A DNA stretch of 64,000 nucleotides from Arthrobacter sp. 260. Lineage in GTDB: Bacteria > Actinomycetota > Actinomycetes > Actinomycetales > Micrococcaceae. The stretch is taken from contig NZ_JABFOE010000008.1 of NCBI RefSeq assembly GCF_013116745.1, forward strand, positions 62,001 to 126,000, written 5' to 3'. Below are positions 54,566-62,694 of this stretch, piece after piece. The notes beneath the pieces were generated by a model, which saw nothing but the letters and a program-made list of their open reading frames with translations, was not told where the DNA came from and did no database searches. Position 1 is the first letter of the stretch, and every line of letters begins with the position of its first letter. The position numbers and the translations under genes are program-made.

Positions 54566-55825
54566 CTACAAACGGTGAGTATTGACCCCGTCAGAGGCCC
54601 CACGTGTGTCGAAGAAGACCCCGGACTCCGTCCCTAGCCTGGGAATGTCATAATCAGAATGAGCCTGGAGAAGGACCACTATGTCCGCCTCGCTATTAGC
54701 TTGATAGACATCGTCCACCCTGGACATTCTGATTTCGGGACTGGTCCACTCTGGTACATAGGGATCGTGGTAAGAAACATTAGCGCCCATTCCGGTAAGC
54801 AGATTGGCGATTTCCGTAGAGGGGGACTCTCGCTGGTCCGCAATATTCGCCTTGTAAGTGACGCCCAACAGCAGGATCCGTGATCCGTTGACGCTCATCT
54901 TCTGCTGGTTGAGTAAGGCCTGTACCCGCGACACGATATAGGAGGGCATAGAGTTATTGATCTCTTCGGCCAATTCCACAAACCTGAAAGGATACTTGAG
55001 GGACTTGCGCACATGGAAGCTGAGATAATTGGGATCGATCGGAATGCAATGCCCCCCGACCCCTGGTCCAGGGTAAAACGCCTGAAAACCAAACGGTTTG
55101 GTCTTCGCCGCGTCAATGACATCCCATAAATCGATATCCAGTTCCTTGCAGAACTTGGACATCTCATTCACCAAGGCAATATTTATGTGTCGATAGGTGT
55201 TTTCAAGTAATTTGGCGGTCTCAGCTTCCTTTGACCCACGCACAGGAACAACACTGTCGACTATCTTGCGATAGAAATCTACGGCTCTTTCAGTCGATGC
55301 GCTACTGACCCCGCCCACCACCTTGGGCGTGTTCTTTATACCGAACAACTGATTTCCGGGATCGATTCGTTCCGGCGAGAAGGCGAGGTAAAAGTCACGG
55401 TCAATCAGAAGCCCCGTCGACTGAAGTATCGGTAGCAGTACCTCATCAGTAGTCCCGGGGTAAGTAGTGGATTCGAGTACGACGAGTGCCCCCTTCTTCA
55501 CCCTTGTCAAAATATCGCGTATAGCACCTTCGACTGCAGAAAGGTCAGGAGAGCCAGCCTCACCTAACGGCGTGGGGACACAGATGACAATATTCGCGGC
55601 GGCCGACAAACAATCTGGGTCCGAGGTTGCTCGATATCCCCTACTGATCATGCCTGCGACCTGATCGTCTGAAATGTCATCCACGTGGGAAGACCCACTG
55701 TTGAGTGACTCAACCGCCTTTTGGTTGAGATCGAGGCCGACTACACTGAATCCCGATTCCACCGCTTGATGCGCGAGGGGAAGGCCAACATAGCCTTGGC
55801 CAACTACAACTAGATCGATCTCCAT
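54566..55825 (-). CDS. wecC: UDP-N-acetyl-D-mannosamine dehydrogenase
   Basis: 419 residues of the UDP-glucose/GDP-mannose dehydrogenase family. NAD loop VVVGQGYVGLPLA, catalytic Lys in ETAKLLENTYRHINIALVNE and catalytic Cys in GPGVGGHCIPIDP. The spacing and the paired wecB at 59997 point to oxidation of UDP-ManNAc to UDP-ManNAcA; UDP-GlcNAc dehydrogenase (WbpA type) is the alternative. It supplies an acidic amino-sugar for a surface polymer. Confidence 0.9.
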   Translation of the reverse strand: MEIDLVVVGQGYVGLPLAHQAVESGFSVVGLDLNQKAVESLNSGSSHVDDISDDQVAGMISRGYRATSDPDCLSAAANIVICVPTPLGEAGSPDLSAVEGAIRDILTRVKKGALVVLESTTYPGTTDEVLLPILQSTGLLIDRDFYLAFSPERIDPGNQLFGIKNTPKVVGGVSSASTERAVDFYRKIVDSVVPVRGSKEAETAKLLENTYRHINIALVNEMSKFCKELDIDLWDVIDAAKTKPFGFQAFYPGPGVGGHCIPIDPNYLSFHVRKSLKYPFRFVELAEEINNSMPSYIVSRVQALLNQQKMSVNGSRILLLGVTYKANIADQRESPSTEIANLLTGMGANVSYHDPYVPEWTSPEIRMSRVDDVYQANSEADIVVLLQAHSDYDIPRLGTESGVFFDTRGASDGVNTHRL

Positions 55826-55909
55826 CTATCCGCCCATTTCATAGTTTGTAAAATAATCAAATGTCTTGTTTCCAAAGGTGCGCCTTATACAGATGGCACC
55901 AAGTCGCTA

Positions 55910-56560
55910 CTACGGCTGCAACTCCAAGTTCATCCCGCAAGTTTGAAGAAGCATTCCAACTCTCCGGAGATTCTCATCAAGAAGGGTGCCCTTCGGCAGT
56001 CGAATCGTGCCGACATCGTAATCCTCCGAAAGCATCACGGCGACCGCAATGAATGGCTCATGGGAGAACTGGCCCAAATTGTTCATCGTCGCGAACAATC
56101 CGGCGTTTGTCGGCACGGATAGAACCTCGTTTCGATACTGAGCAGAAAACGAGTCACTCATGTCCGTCAAGTTCAGACCTATACAGCGCGGTGAATCAAA
56201 CCCCGCCCAAGTAACCTCTGGCTGTGTATCCGACGCATAGTTCAGGACAAAGACATTCTCGCCATACGTGAATTGGCTGGGTTCGAGGTCTATCGGAGTG
56301 ACCGAGACGGCTGTCGGTTCCAACAGCCGTTGAACTCCTGCTGCCAGTTCCGGCCCGACTTTTGATGGAAACTCTATCTCCCCGCTAATGCTTGAGGAGA
56401 ACGCTAAGGTGAACGCTACCGAAATACGTGGGTTGCCTACTAAGCGGGGAATATAGTCAATTAACAAGTTTGATATCAACGGATGCGAATCGTAGCTTCC
56501 GGGAACTGCTCCTAATGAGCAGACTCCGGTGGAGGTTTCTCTTTCCCAATAGAACTTCAT
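55910..56560 (-). CDS. Unrecognised protein coupled to the double glycosyltransferase
   Basis: 216 residues with no family I recognise. It begins MKFYWERETSTGVCSLG and has no signal peptide or membrane segment. Its start overlaps the stop of the double-domain glycosyltransferase by four bases, so the two are translationally coupled and probably functionally linked, for example as a partner subunit or chain-modifying enzyme. Base composition is as low as in the rest of the island. Confidence 0.6.
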   Translation of the reverse strand: MKFYWERETSTGVCSLGAVPGSYDSHPLISNLLIDYIPRLVGNPRISVAFTLAFSSSISGEIEFPSKVGPELAAGVQRLLEPTAVSVTPIDLEPSQFTYGENVFVLNYASDTQPEVTWAGFDSPRCIGLNLTDMSDSFSAQYRNEVLSVPTNAGLFATMNNLGQFSHEPFIAVAVMLSEDYDVGTIRLPKGTLLDENLRRVGMLLQTCGMNLELQP

Positions 56561-58689
56561 GAAACTAAGCTCACCGCTTCTTTCCAGTTGTATTGTCCCT
56601 GTTCGTTCAACTTCGGACGCTGCAGCTCGATATACACGCCTATAGGGTCGATGCCTAACTGCGACAATTTCAACTTCACGTTTTCTCCATCCGACAATAT
56701 GAAGGATATAGCGTCTACGGATTCATTCTTACTCGCCGAACGATAGTGAGAATTAGCGTCGGGAACGGTGTCGGGAAACAGATCTGATGAGCCTATACAA
56801 ATCAGCCGCATAGTCCCCTTGCCTGGCTCTTCGTCACCGACAATCAGACGATGAAGAACTGGTAACATTTGGTCGGTGATCTGGGGGTATTCGACGATGA
56901 AGTCGGCGCGCCTTTTGGCGTACACGATCGTGAAAGAGATTTCGGCCCCGCGCAGCGCCACGATGTCATCCCAAGAAGCGTCGTCAAGGGTAGCTTCGAT
57001 CTCTATCGGTCCCCGATTCAGAACGTCTTGCGTTGATACGTACTTGAATCCGTCCCGATCCGATAGCCTCGCTGGAAGTTGGCTACCTTTTTCTAGGTGC
57101 AACTCTAAGCGCCTGGCCACTAAGTGGTCCGGCAGGTATGGAAGGATCAAGGCCGCGGGATCGGAATCACCCGTGACGGCCACGCCGGGCGCTTTCGAAA
57201 ATTCCGTCCTCAACACCCTTTGCTTCCCCGGCCGAATACTTTGCATTCCTAGGGTAGATATGAGGCGGGCTGAGGCTTTTTGAACTGCTGTGTCAAGGTG
57301 AGTCACCTGACGCTCATGAAGTCGTCTGATCAAATGAAAATGGTTGGTGTGAACAAGCACCGCGCCGGACCGCGCCAGTCTTATGGCCAGGTTGTAGTCC
57401 GAGCCACTGCGTAGCCTGAAGTCATAGCCGACCTGCCGTATAAGTTCCGTTCGAACCATCAGTGTCGCATGAGCAAAAACTTTCCCGGAAAATAGCAAAG
57501 CTTCGAGCGAAAATTTCTTCCCGGGGTTGCTCGAAATTACTTCCCCAGTGGAGTGATCAAAGTCTATCCAGCCCCCGTAAGTCCCCGCCACGCCCGCCTC
57601 AAGTGAAGCGAAGTGATTTTCTATCCGATCCGGAAACATAAGGTCGTCGTCGTCATGGATGACTGTGAAATCTGCAAGAGAAATGGAAGCAGCGTAATTA
57701 CGGGCCGATGCTATGCCCGCTCCCTCCCGGAAGTGATATTTGACCCGGTGGTCTTTGAAAGACTGGACTACATTGGCCGTGCCATCAGTCGAACCGTCAT
57801 CGATAACAATGACTTCTATATCCTCGACAGTCTGCGCGAGGACGGAGTTTATACTGTCGCTGATGTACTCTGCCCTGTCCTTAGTACTAATCACAACCGA
57901 CGCAATAGGCTTGGCGTCGGCTGGTTTGTGGACCCATTTCACGACATTTCGAATTATTGATTTATCCTCAAGAACGACACGGCGGTTAAATTCAATCGCC
58001 TGCCTACCCTCTAGAGTTTTACTGGTTTCGGTCCTGGTTGGTTGGTGCCACATATGGAACATTCGAACTGTATCGTCAGAGATCCAGGAGAGACGTCGAC
58101 CGGACCAGCGGACGCGTTGCGCGAAGTCCATGTCCTCTCCCCCATAGATTTCCATTCTCTCGTCGAAGCCGCGCAAGAGAAGGAAGGTCGCTCGGCTAAC
58201 GGCCATCATGCCGCCCATCCCCCAACGAGGCCTCAGAGTCGAAGATCGCTCGAAGGCGTCCCAATCCATCCCGGCAGCGAGAATTCCTACGCTGTCATAT
58301 TTCTTCGGAAGATCCCGGCACTGCAACACCAAAGCTTCCCCGGGGTCGGATAGCACCCTTCGCCCGATCGTCTCCATCGCAGACGGGCTGAATAGCATAT
58401 CCGCATCCGTCGACACCAATACACGACCCTGAGACTCCGCAAAGCCGGCGTTTAGAGCGCGCGACCGCGACCATTTCCCATCCGTTTCGGTGTAGACATA
58501 CTTCGCGCCCAGATCCTCGACTAGATTTTTGACATTTGAATCGACGACTGATCCATAATCGGACACAATCACCTCTCCTTCGAGCTCCCCGAAAGAACTA
58601 AGGATGGATTTTACCGAAATCAAGAGCCTTTCGACTCCCCAGTCTTTGAATCCTATAACTACGGAAATGTCTTTTTCTTGAATTATCAT
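56557..58689 (-). CDS. Two-domain GT2 glycan polymerase-like glycosyltransferase
   Basis: 710 residues. Domain 1 (about 8-230) starts DISVVIGFKDWGVERLLIS, has a DxD at STDADMLF, and RGFDERMEIYGGEDMDFAQR, the acceptor-side motif of GT27/KfoC-like transferases. Domain 2 (about 262-480) starts ASVVISTKDRAEYISDSINSVLAQT, has VIVIDDGSTDGT and a DxD at IHDDDDLMF, a classical GT2. About 230 C-terminal residues are of unknown type. Two GT2 domains in one chain is the design of chondroitin, heparosan and Pasteurella hyaluronan synthases, which add two sugars in turn. With UDP-ManNAcA made by neighbours, an alternating polymer containing ManNAcA is plausible but unproven. Confidence 0.82.
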   Translation of the reverse strand: MIIQEKDISVVIGFKDWGVERLLISVKSILSSFGELEGEVIVSDYGSVVDSNVKNLVEDLGAKYVYTETDGKWSRSRALNAGFAESQGRVLVSTDADMLFSPSAMETIGRRVLSDPGEALVLQCRDLPKKYDSVGILAAGMDWDAFERSSTLRPRWGMGGMMAVSRATFLLLRGFDERMEIYGGEDMDFAQRVRWSGRRLSWISDDTVRMFHMWHQPTRTETSKTLEGRQAIEFNRRVVLEDKSIIRNVVKWVHKPADAKPIASVVISTKDRAEYISDSINSVLAQTVEDIEVIVIDDGSTDGTANVVQSFKDHRVKYHFREGAGIASARNYAASISLADFTVIHDDDDLMFPDRIENHFASLEAGVAGTYGGWIDFDHSTGEVISSNPGKKFSLEALLFSGKVFAHATLMVRTELIRQVGYDFRLRSGSDYNLAIRLARSGAVLVHTNHFHLIRRLHERQVTHLDTAVQKASARLISTLGMQSIRPGKQRVLRTEFSKAPGVAVTGDSDPAALILPYLPDHLVARRLELHLEKGSQLPARLSDRDGFKYVSTQDVLNRGPIEIEATLDDASWDDIVALRGAEISFTIVYAKRRADFIVEYPQITDQMLPVLHRLIVGDEEPGKGTMRLICIGSSDLFPDTVPDANSHYRSASKNESVDAISFILSDGENVKLKLSQLGIDPIGVYIELQRPKLNEQGQYNWKEAVSLVS

Positions 58690-58708
58690 AGTGGAGCCTT
58701 TCAGGATT

Positions 58709-59119
58709 CTAAGCCGTTAATTTCGTCGGCCAAACATAAATAGTTTTGTCTAGAAAAGATTTGCTTTCTTCATTCCTTTTATAAACAAGAATCCCAAAAT
58801 CTTCGTTCCTGAGGGGTTTCTTAGCGAATAGTGGACTGTACCCGATGACCACGCGAGAGAAGGGGATCATGCTCGAGATTTTGCTCAAGAGAAACATCTC
58901 CCCCGTCTTTGCTTCTTTGACATAGTCAAAGCAGACCCCAAGATGGGACGAAAGCGGCAAATTTATGGAGGCCTGAGACAACTGCTCGGCAGATTCATCG
59001 AAAAGTTCAATAGTGAATACACCCTGCCTCTCGCCGGCATCCTCACCAAGGTTCTCGATCCCTACGTCAATCGACAACGCAGGTCCCACCAAACGAAAGT
59101 CGTGAATCACAGATATCAA
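58709..59119 (-). CDS. Unrecognised small beta-rich protein
   Basis: 136 residues ending TIYVWPTKLTA. The alternating hydrophobic pattern (LSIDVGIENLGEDAGERQG and FSRVVIGYSPLFA) suggests a beta-sandwich. No signal peptide. The start is unsure: TTG 59119 has no ribosome site, and a GTG four codons later gives VIHDFRLVGPAL. It lies 19 bases before the double glycosyltransferase and is probably in the same transcript. Confidence 0.55.
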   Translation of the reverse strand: MISVIHDFRLVGPALSIDVGIENLGEDAGERQGVFTIELFDESAEQLSQASINLPLSSHLGVCFDYVKEAKTGEMFLLSKISSMIPFSRVVIGYSPLFAKKPLRNEDFGILVYKRNEESKSFLDKTIYVWPTKLTA

Positions 59120-59996
59120 AATTAGCCCCGCTCGCCGACTTGATCCCGGAAAGGTTCGGTTCCGATCCTGGGCATGGCATCAGACAGGTGAAGTGGCAAA
59201 ACTGGTTCAACCGCCCAACGCTTGTCTAGTCTATCCGGTTGAGGGATGGCATTGGGACAGCCGTCGCCACATCGAAATGGTCACGGTTCCGATTGAGCTT
59301 CACGTTGACCCAGTCTTCAGTGGTCGTTTCATGGGCTTTGATTTGAAGCGTGCGTGCCCTACTGCTGGTCGGGCGTCTAATAGTGGCTTAGTGACAACTT
59401 GATAGCTCGTTCGTTGTACTGCGCGTCCGCTTCCACAGCAAGCCGACGGTGTCACCCCATCGAAGGATCTATGACGCCCTTGATGGCTGTGGCGCTTTTT
59501 CCATGCGCTGGACAGACACATCGGTTCCGCAGGAGGGTCGGTAAGGTGAAAGGCAAGCTTTCCTTATCGAAATTACGGTTGATGTTTGCACTTTGTCGCT
59601 ATGCCTCGACCAGCTCGGAAGGATGGAAGCAGTATGGTCAACCACGGTCTGAAACGAATTATTAGGCGCCCCAAACGCGAAGTCCGGTCTGTTGTCGGAG
59701 CGCTCTTCGGACAAAACGATTCCGGCTACGGTTGCGGCATCAAGATCCACCAGAACGAAACCAAGCCATTGAACGTGAAGGGACCCTGAGGGGTGCTTAT
59801 CGGCCTAGTGCGGAATAATCCCTGACCGACAGGCTGCCATAGGCACACACCCTCCCCATACCGCGCGAGATTAGTGTCGAATGTGTTTCAGCCTGACACC
59901 GTTCAGGCGTGAAGCAGGCTATTGCAGGAGATTTGGGGCAGAGAATCGCTCAGGGACCATCGATACCACGTCATATGAGCGATCAGCAGTCATTGA
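59120..59996. other. 877-base gap inside the island
   Basis: No convincing gene, tRNA or insertion sequence was found. Open stretches of 50-90 codons occur on both strands but overlap each other and lack ribosome sites; a 53-codon minus-strand stretch (59226-59387) contains TEDWVNVKLNRNRDHFDV and may be a decayed gene end. The size and the AT-richer composition fit a region where genes have been lost. Confidence 0.5.
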
Positions 59997-61199
59997 TCAA
60001 CTTGCCCTGCGCTCGGTGCTATTCGTAGCAAAGTCGGCCATTCGTTCACCCAAATCGAACATTTTTTCGATGGCAGCTACTGACCGATCAGCTGCTTGGC
60101 CGTCCCCGTAGGGATTGATCGCGCTGGCCATCGAATTAAAGCTGTCCTTGTCGTTGAGCAAATTATCGACTTCAAAGACAATTCTGTCCTCATCGGTACC
60201 GATCAGCGATACGGTTCCAGCATCGACTGCTTCTGGCCGTTCAGTGTTTTCCCGCATCACAAGAACTGGCTTGCCAAGGCTAGGCGCCTCTTCTTGAACT
60301 CCGCCCGAGTCTGTAAGAATGATGTGCGAAATGGAAAGAAGTCTGGTGAACTCACCGTATGCGAGGGGCTCCGTCACGATCACGTTTTGCAGCCCCTCGA
60401 TGGCGGGAAGCACGGCTTCTCTTACAGCCGGATTTTTGTGAACGGGCAACACTATCGTGAGTCGCGGTTCAGCTTTTGCGATCCGCGCTATAGCTCGCCC
60501 AACGCCTCGCATGGCTTCCCCCTGATTTTCCCTGCGATGGGTGGTTACTAGAAGAATTTTTCTGCCGGAAACCGACAACTCCTCCAATTGGGGATCGGCG
60601 AACGGGACATTTTGCTTGACAGTGTTCAGTAGGGCGTCGATGACGGTGTTTCCCGTGACAACGATGTTCTCTGCCGGAACGTTCTCCGCGAGAAGGTTGT
60701 CCCGACTACTAGAGGTCGGCGCCAGATGGAGGCTAGCGATTTGGGAAGTTATTTTACGGTTTGCTTCCTCAGGGAACGGCGAGAAGAGATCGCCCGATCG
60801 CAAGCCGGCTTCCACATGAATGACAGGGATACCGTGATAGAAGGCAGCAATGGCCGCGGCTGTAGAGGTTGTGGTGTCTCCCTGGACGATGACGGCGTCA
60901 GGTTTTGAGTGCTCGAATAGTTGATCTAGGCCATCGATGGTCCTGGTCATTATTGACGTGAGAGTTTGGCGTTGTTGGATGATATTGAGGTCATAGTCTG
61001 GGACGATGCCGAATAGTTCATTAACTTGATCCAACATCGCTCGGTGCTGACCTGTAACTGTCACCACACAGCTAAGGCACTCTGATGCCTTCAGTGCGGC
61101 AACTATCGGTGCCATCTTTATGGCCTCAGGGCGGGTTCCGTAGATTGGCATAATGACAGGCAAGAGTGTCCCCTGAGGTTGCGGTTGTGTTCGAGTCAC
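59997..61199 (-). CDS. wecB: UDP-N-acetylglucosamine 2-epimerase (non-hydrolysing)
   Basis: 400 residues. Substrate and catalytic motifs are complete: IYGTRPEAIKMAPI, VQGDTTTSTAAAIAAF, HVEAGLRSGDLFSPFPEE, VTTHRREN and LTDSGGVQEEAPSLGKPVLVMRENTERPE. It interconverts UDP-GlcNAc and UDP-ManNAc, the substrate for the WecC-like enzyme at 54566. It starts at GTG 61199, three bases after the small membrane protein. It closes the biosynthetic part of the island on the thiL side. Confidence 0.95.
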   Translation of the reverse strand: MTRTQPQPQGTLLPVIMPIYGTRPEAIKMAPIVAALKASECLSCVVTVTGQHRAMLDQVNELFGIVPDYDLNIIQQRQTLTSIMTRTIDGLDQLFEHSKPDAVIVQGDTTTSTAAAIAAFYHGIPVIHVEAGLRSGDLFSPFPEEANRKITSQIASLHLAPTSSSRDNLLAENVPAENIVVTGNTVIDALLNTVKQNVPFADPQLEELSVSGRKILLVTTHRRENQGEAMRGVGRAIARIAKAEPRLTIVLPVHKNPAVREAVLPAIEGLQNVIVTEPLAYGEFTRLLSISHIILTDSGGVQEEAPSLGKPVLVMRENTERPEAVDAGTVSLIGTDEDRIVFEVDNLLNDKDSFNSMASAINPYGDGQAADRSVAAIEKMFDLGERMADFATNSTERRAS

Positions 61200-61202
61200 A
61201 GC

Positions 61203-61451
61203 CTATCTTAGGAGCGCCAGTGCGACGATGAGCGTAGGAACACATGTGGCAACTAACGATGCAAGGACCAACGCGATGGTCCTTCTGCGTTTGTATGACC
61301 GGTCACGCCCCGAGGGTAATGACGACCGATAGGGGGCCGCTGGGATGGAGCTTGGTCCGAGGCTGGCTCTATTGGGCTGGCGGGTAGCTGGTGCAGAATC
61401 GGGCGCCATATGACGTGCGGCCGGAGTGTGCGGGTCTGCTGGGCTTTTCAA
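61203..61451 (-). CDS. Small tail-anchored membrane protein
   Basis: 82 residues from TTG 61451, which has GGGAGAG eight bases upstream. A Pro/Ser/Ala-rich N-terminus and a basic patch (RDRSYKRRRT) precede one C-terminal membrane helix (about 59-81, IALVLASLVATCVPTLIVALAL). Topology with the soluble part inside is likely. It is directly before wecB, so it is probably co-transcribed and might anchor or regulate an island enzyme. No family recognised. Confidence 0.55.
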   Translation of the reverse strand: MKSPADPHTPAARHMAPDSAPATRQPNRASLGPSSIPAAPYRSSLPSGRDRSYKRRRTIALVLASLVATCVPTLIVALALLR

Positions 61452-61525
61452 TCTGGCAACTCTCCCTCAAGGACTAAAGAGGGTTCTACTATAGTTTCTC
61501 CTCTCGGTCCTAGTACTTTGGGGTT

Positions 61526-62518
61526 ATGTCATTCACCGTCAGCGACCTCAGCGAATCAGAAATTCTTCAGCGAATATTTCCGAGGCTCCTAAACGTAGAA
61601 GTCGCAGTTGTAGGGCCAGGGGACGATGCCGCAGTAATTACCGCGAAGGACGGACGAGTTGTGATCTCCATCGACACACTTGTCGAAGGGCAAGACTTCA
61701 GACTCAATCGATCGAACGGACATATTACTAGGGGTTTCGATATTGGGTGGAAGGCAGCCGCCCAAAATCTCAGCGACATCAATGCCATGGGCGCGCGAGC
61801 CACCTCGATGGTAGTAAGCCTCACCTTGCCGGGACGGACCCCGGTCATTTTGATTGAGGACTTTGTTGATGGACTGGCAGCGGCGATAAGGGAGCTTGGT
61901 GCTGCAGGGTGCGGTGTCGTCGGGGGTGACTTGGGAGCCGGGCACGAACTCACCGTCTCGATCGCCGTTACTGGGACGCTTGACTATCGAGAACCGATTC
62001 TACGATCAGGTGCCGAAGCGGGTGACGTCGTCGCACTCGCTGGAACGGTGGGACGGGCTGCGGCAGGATTGGCGCTAATGGAATCTGATCATCATTTCAC
62101 CAGGCTCTCGGCCGACCTGCAGGAACTGACACTGCGACAGCAACGTCCGAGGCCGCCATTAGCAGCGGGACCAGCCGCAGCCATGGCTGGTGCCCGTTCC
62201 ATGCTGGATGTATCTGATGGATTAGTTCGGGATGCTGGGCGAATCGCCACGGCAAGCAGAGTATGTATCAACATAGACCCTCTCGCTATAGAACGGTTCA
62301 CTCAACCTCTGCTCGAGGCAGCCCAACTGCTTGATGTCGATCCTCGGGAATGGGTGCTCTCTGGGGGCGAAGACTACGCACTTCTCGCGACGTTTCCCCC
62401 AAGATCGCTACTGCCAGGTGGCTTCACAAGGATCGGAAGCGTTTCCGCTGGGGAACCGACGGTACGGGTAGGTGCGGTTTCGAAAGGCTCAGGTGGTTGG
62501 GATCATTTTGCGGGCTAA
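61526..62518 (+). CDS. thiL: Thiamine-monophosphate kinase
   Basis: 330 residues. N-terminal SESEILQRIFPRL, ATP/Mg motifs VGPGDDAAVI and ISIDTLVEGQDFRL, the NLSDINAMGA loop, GGDLGAG and the closing DVSDGLVRDAGRIA and LSGGEDYALLATF are all family marks. It makes thiamine pyrophosphate from thiamine monophosphate and ATP. In actinobacteria it usually neighbours the DAK2-recG-rsmD genes, so it marks the far side of the insertion. Its divergent partner is the island's first wecB operon; 74 bases separate them. Confidence 0.95.
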   Translation: MSFTVSDLSESEILQRIFPRLLNVEVAVVGPGDDAAVITAKDGRVVISIDTLVEGQDFRLNRSNGHITRGFDIGWKAAAQNLSDINAMGARATSMVVSLTLPGRTPVILIEDFVDGLAAAIRELGAAGCGVVGGDLGAGHELTVSIAVTGTLDYREPILRSGAEAGDVVALAGTVGRAAAGLALMESDHHFTRLSADLQELTLRQQRPRPPLAAGPAAAMAGARSMLDVSDGLVRDAGRIATASRVCINIDPLAIERFTQPLLEAAQLLDVDPREWVLSGGEDYALLATFPPRSLLPGGFTRIGSVSAGEPTVRVGAVSKGSGGWDHFAG

Positions 62519-62694
62519 ACTCGGCAAACCATCTCGCTACCGCTAGCCGCGCGTTTACCACAGGATTGAATCAGCGTTGGATCATGATTGAGCAAGAATC
62601 GATTTTACGCTTCAGCGCTGCTGTAGGTTCGCCATAACCCGGAATTTATCCAGGGTGTCGGTCGTTGGGGCTGGCTTATGCGGAGGTCAGCTTC

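Noticed and set aside
59399-59789. Overlapping short frames that might be a transposase remnant
   Set aside because: No DDE, IS-end inverted repeat or target duplication could be seen, and the frames on both strands conflict.
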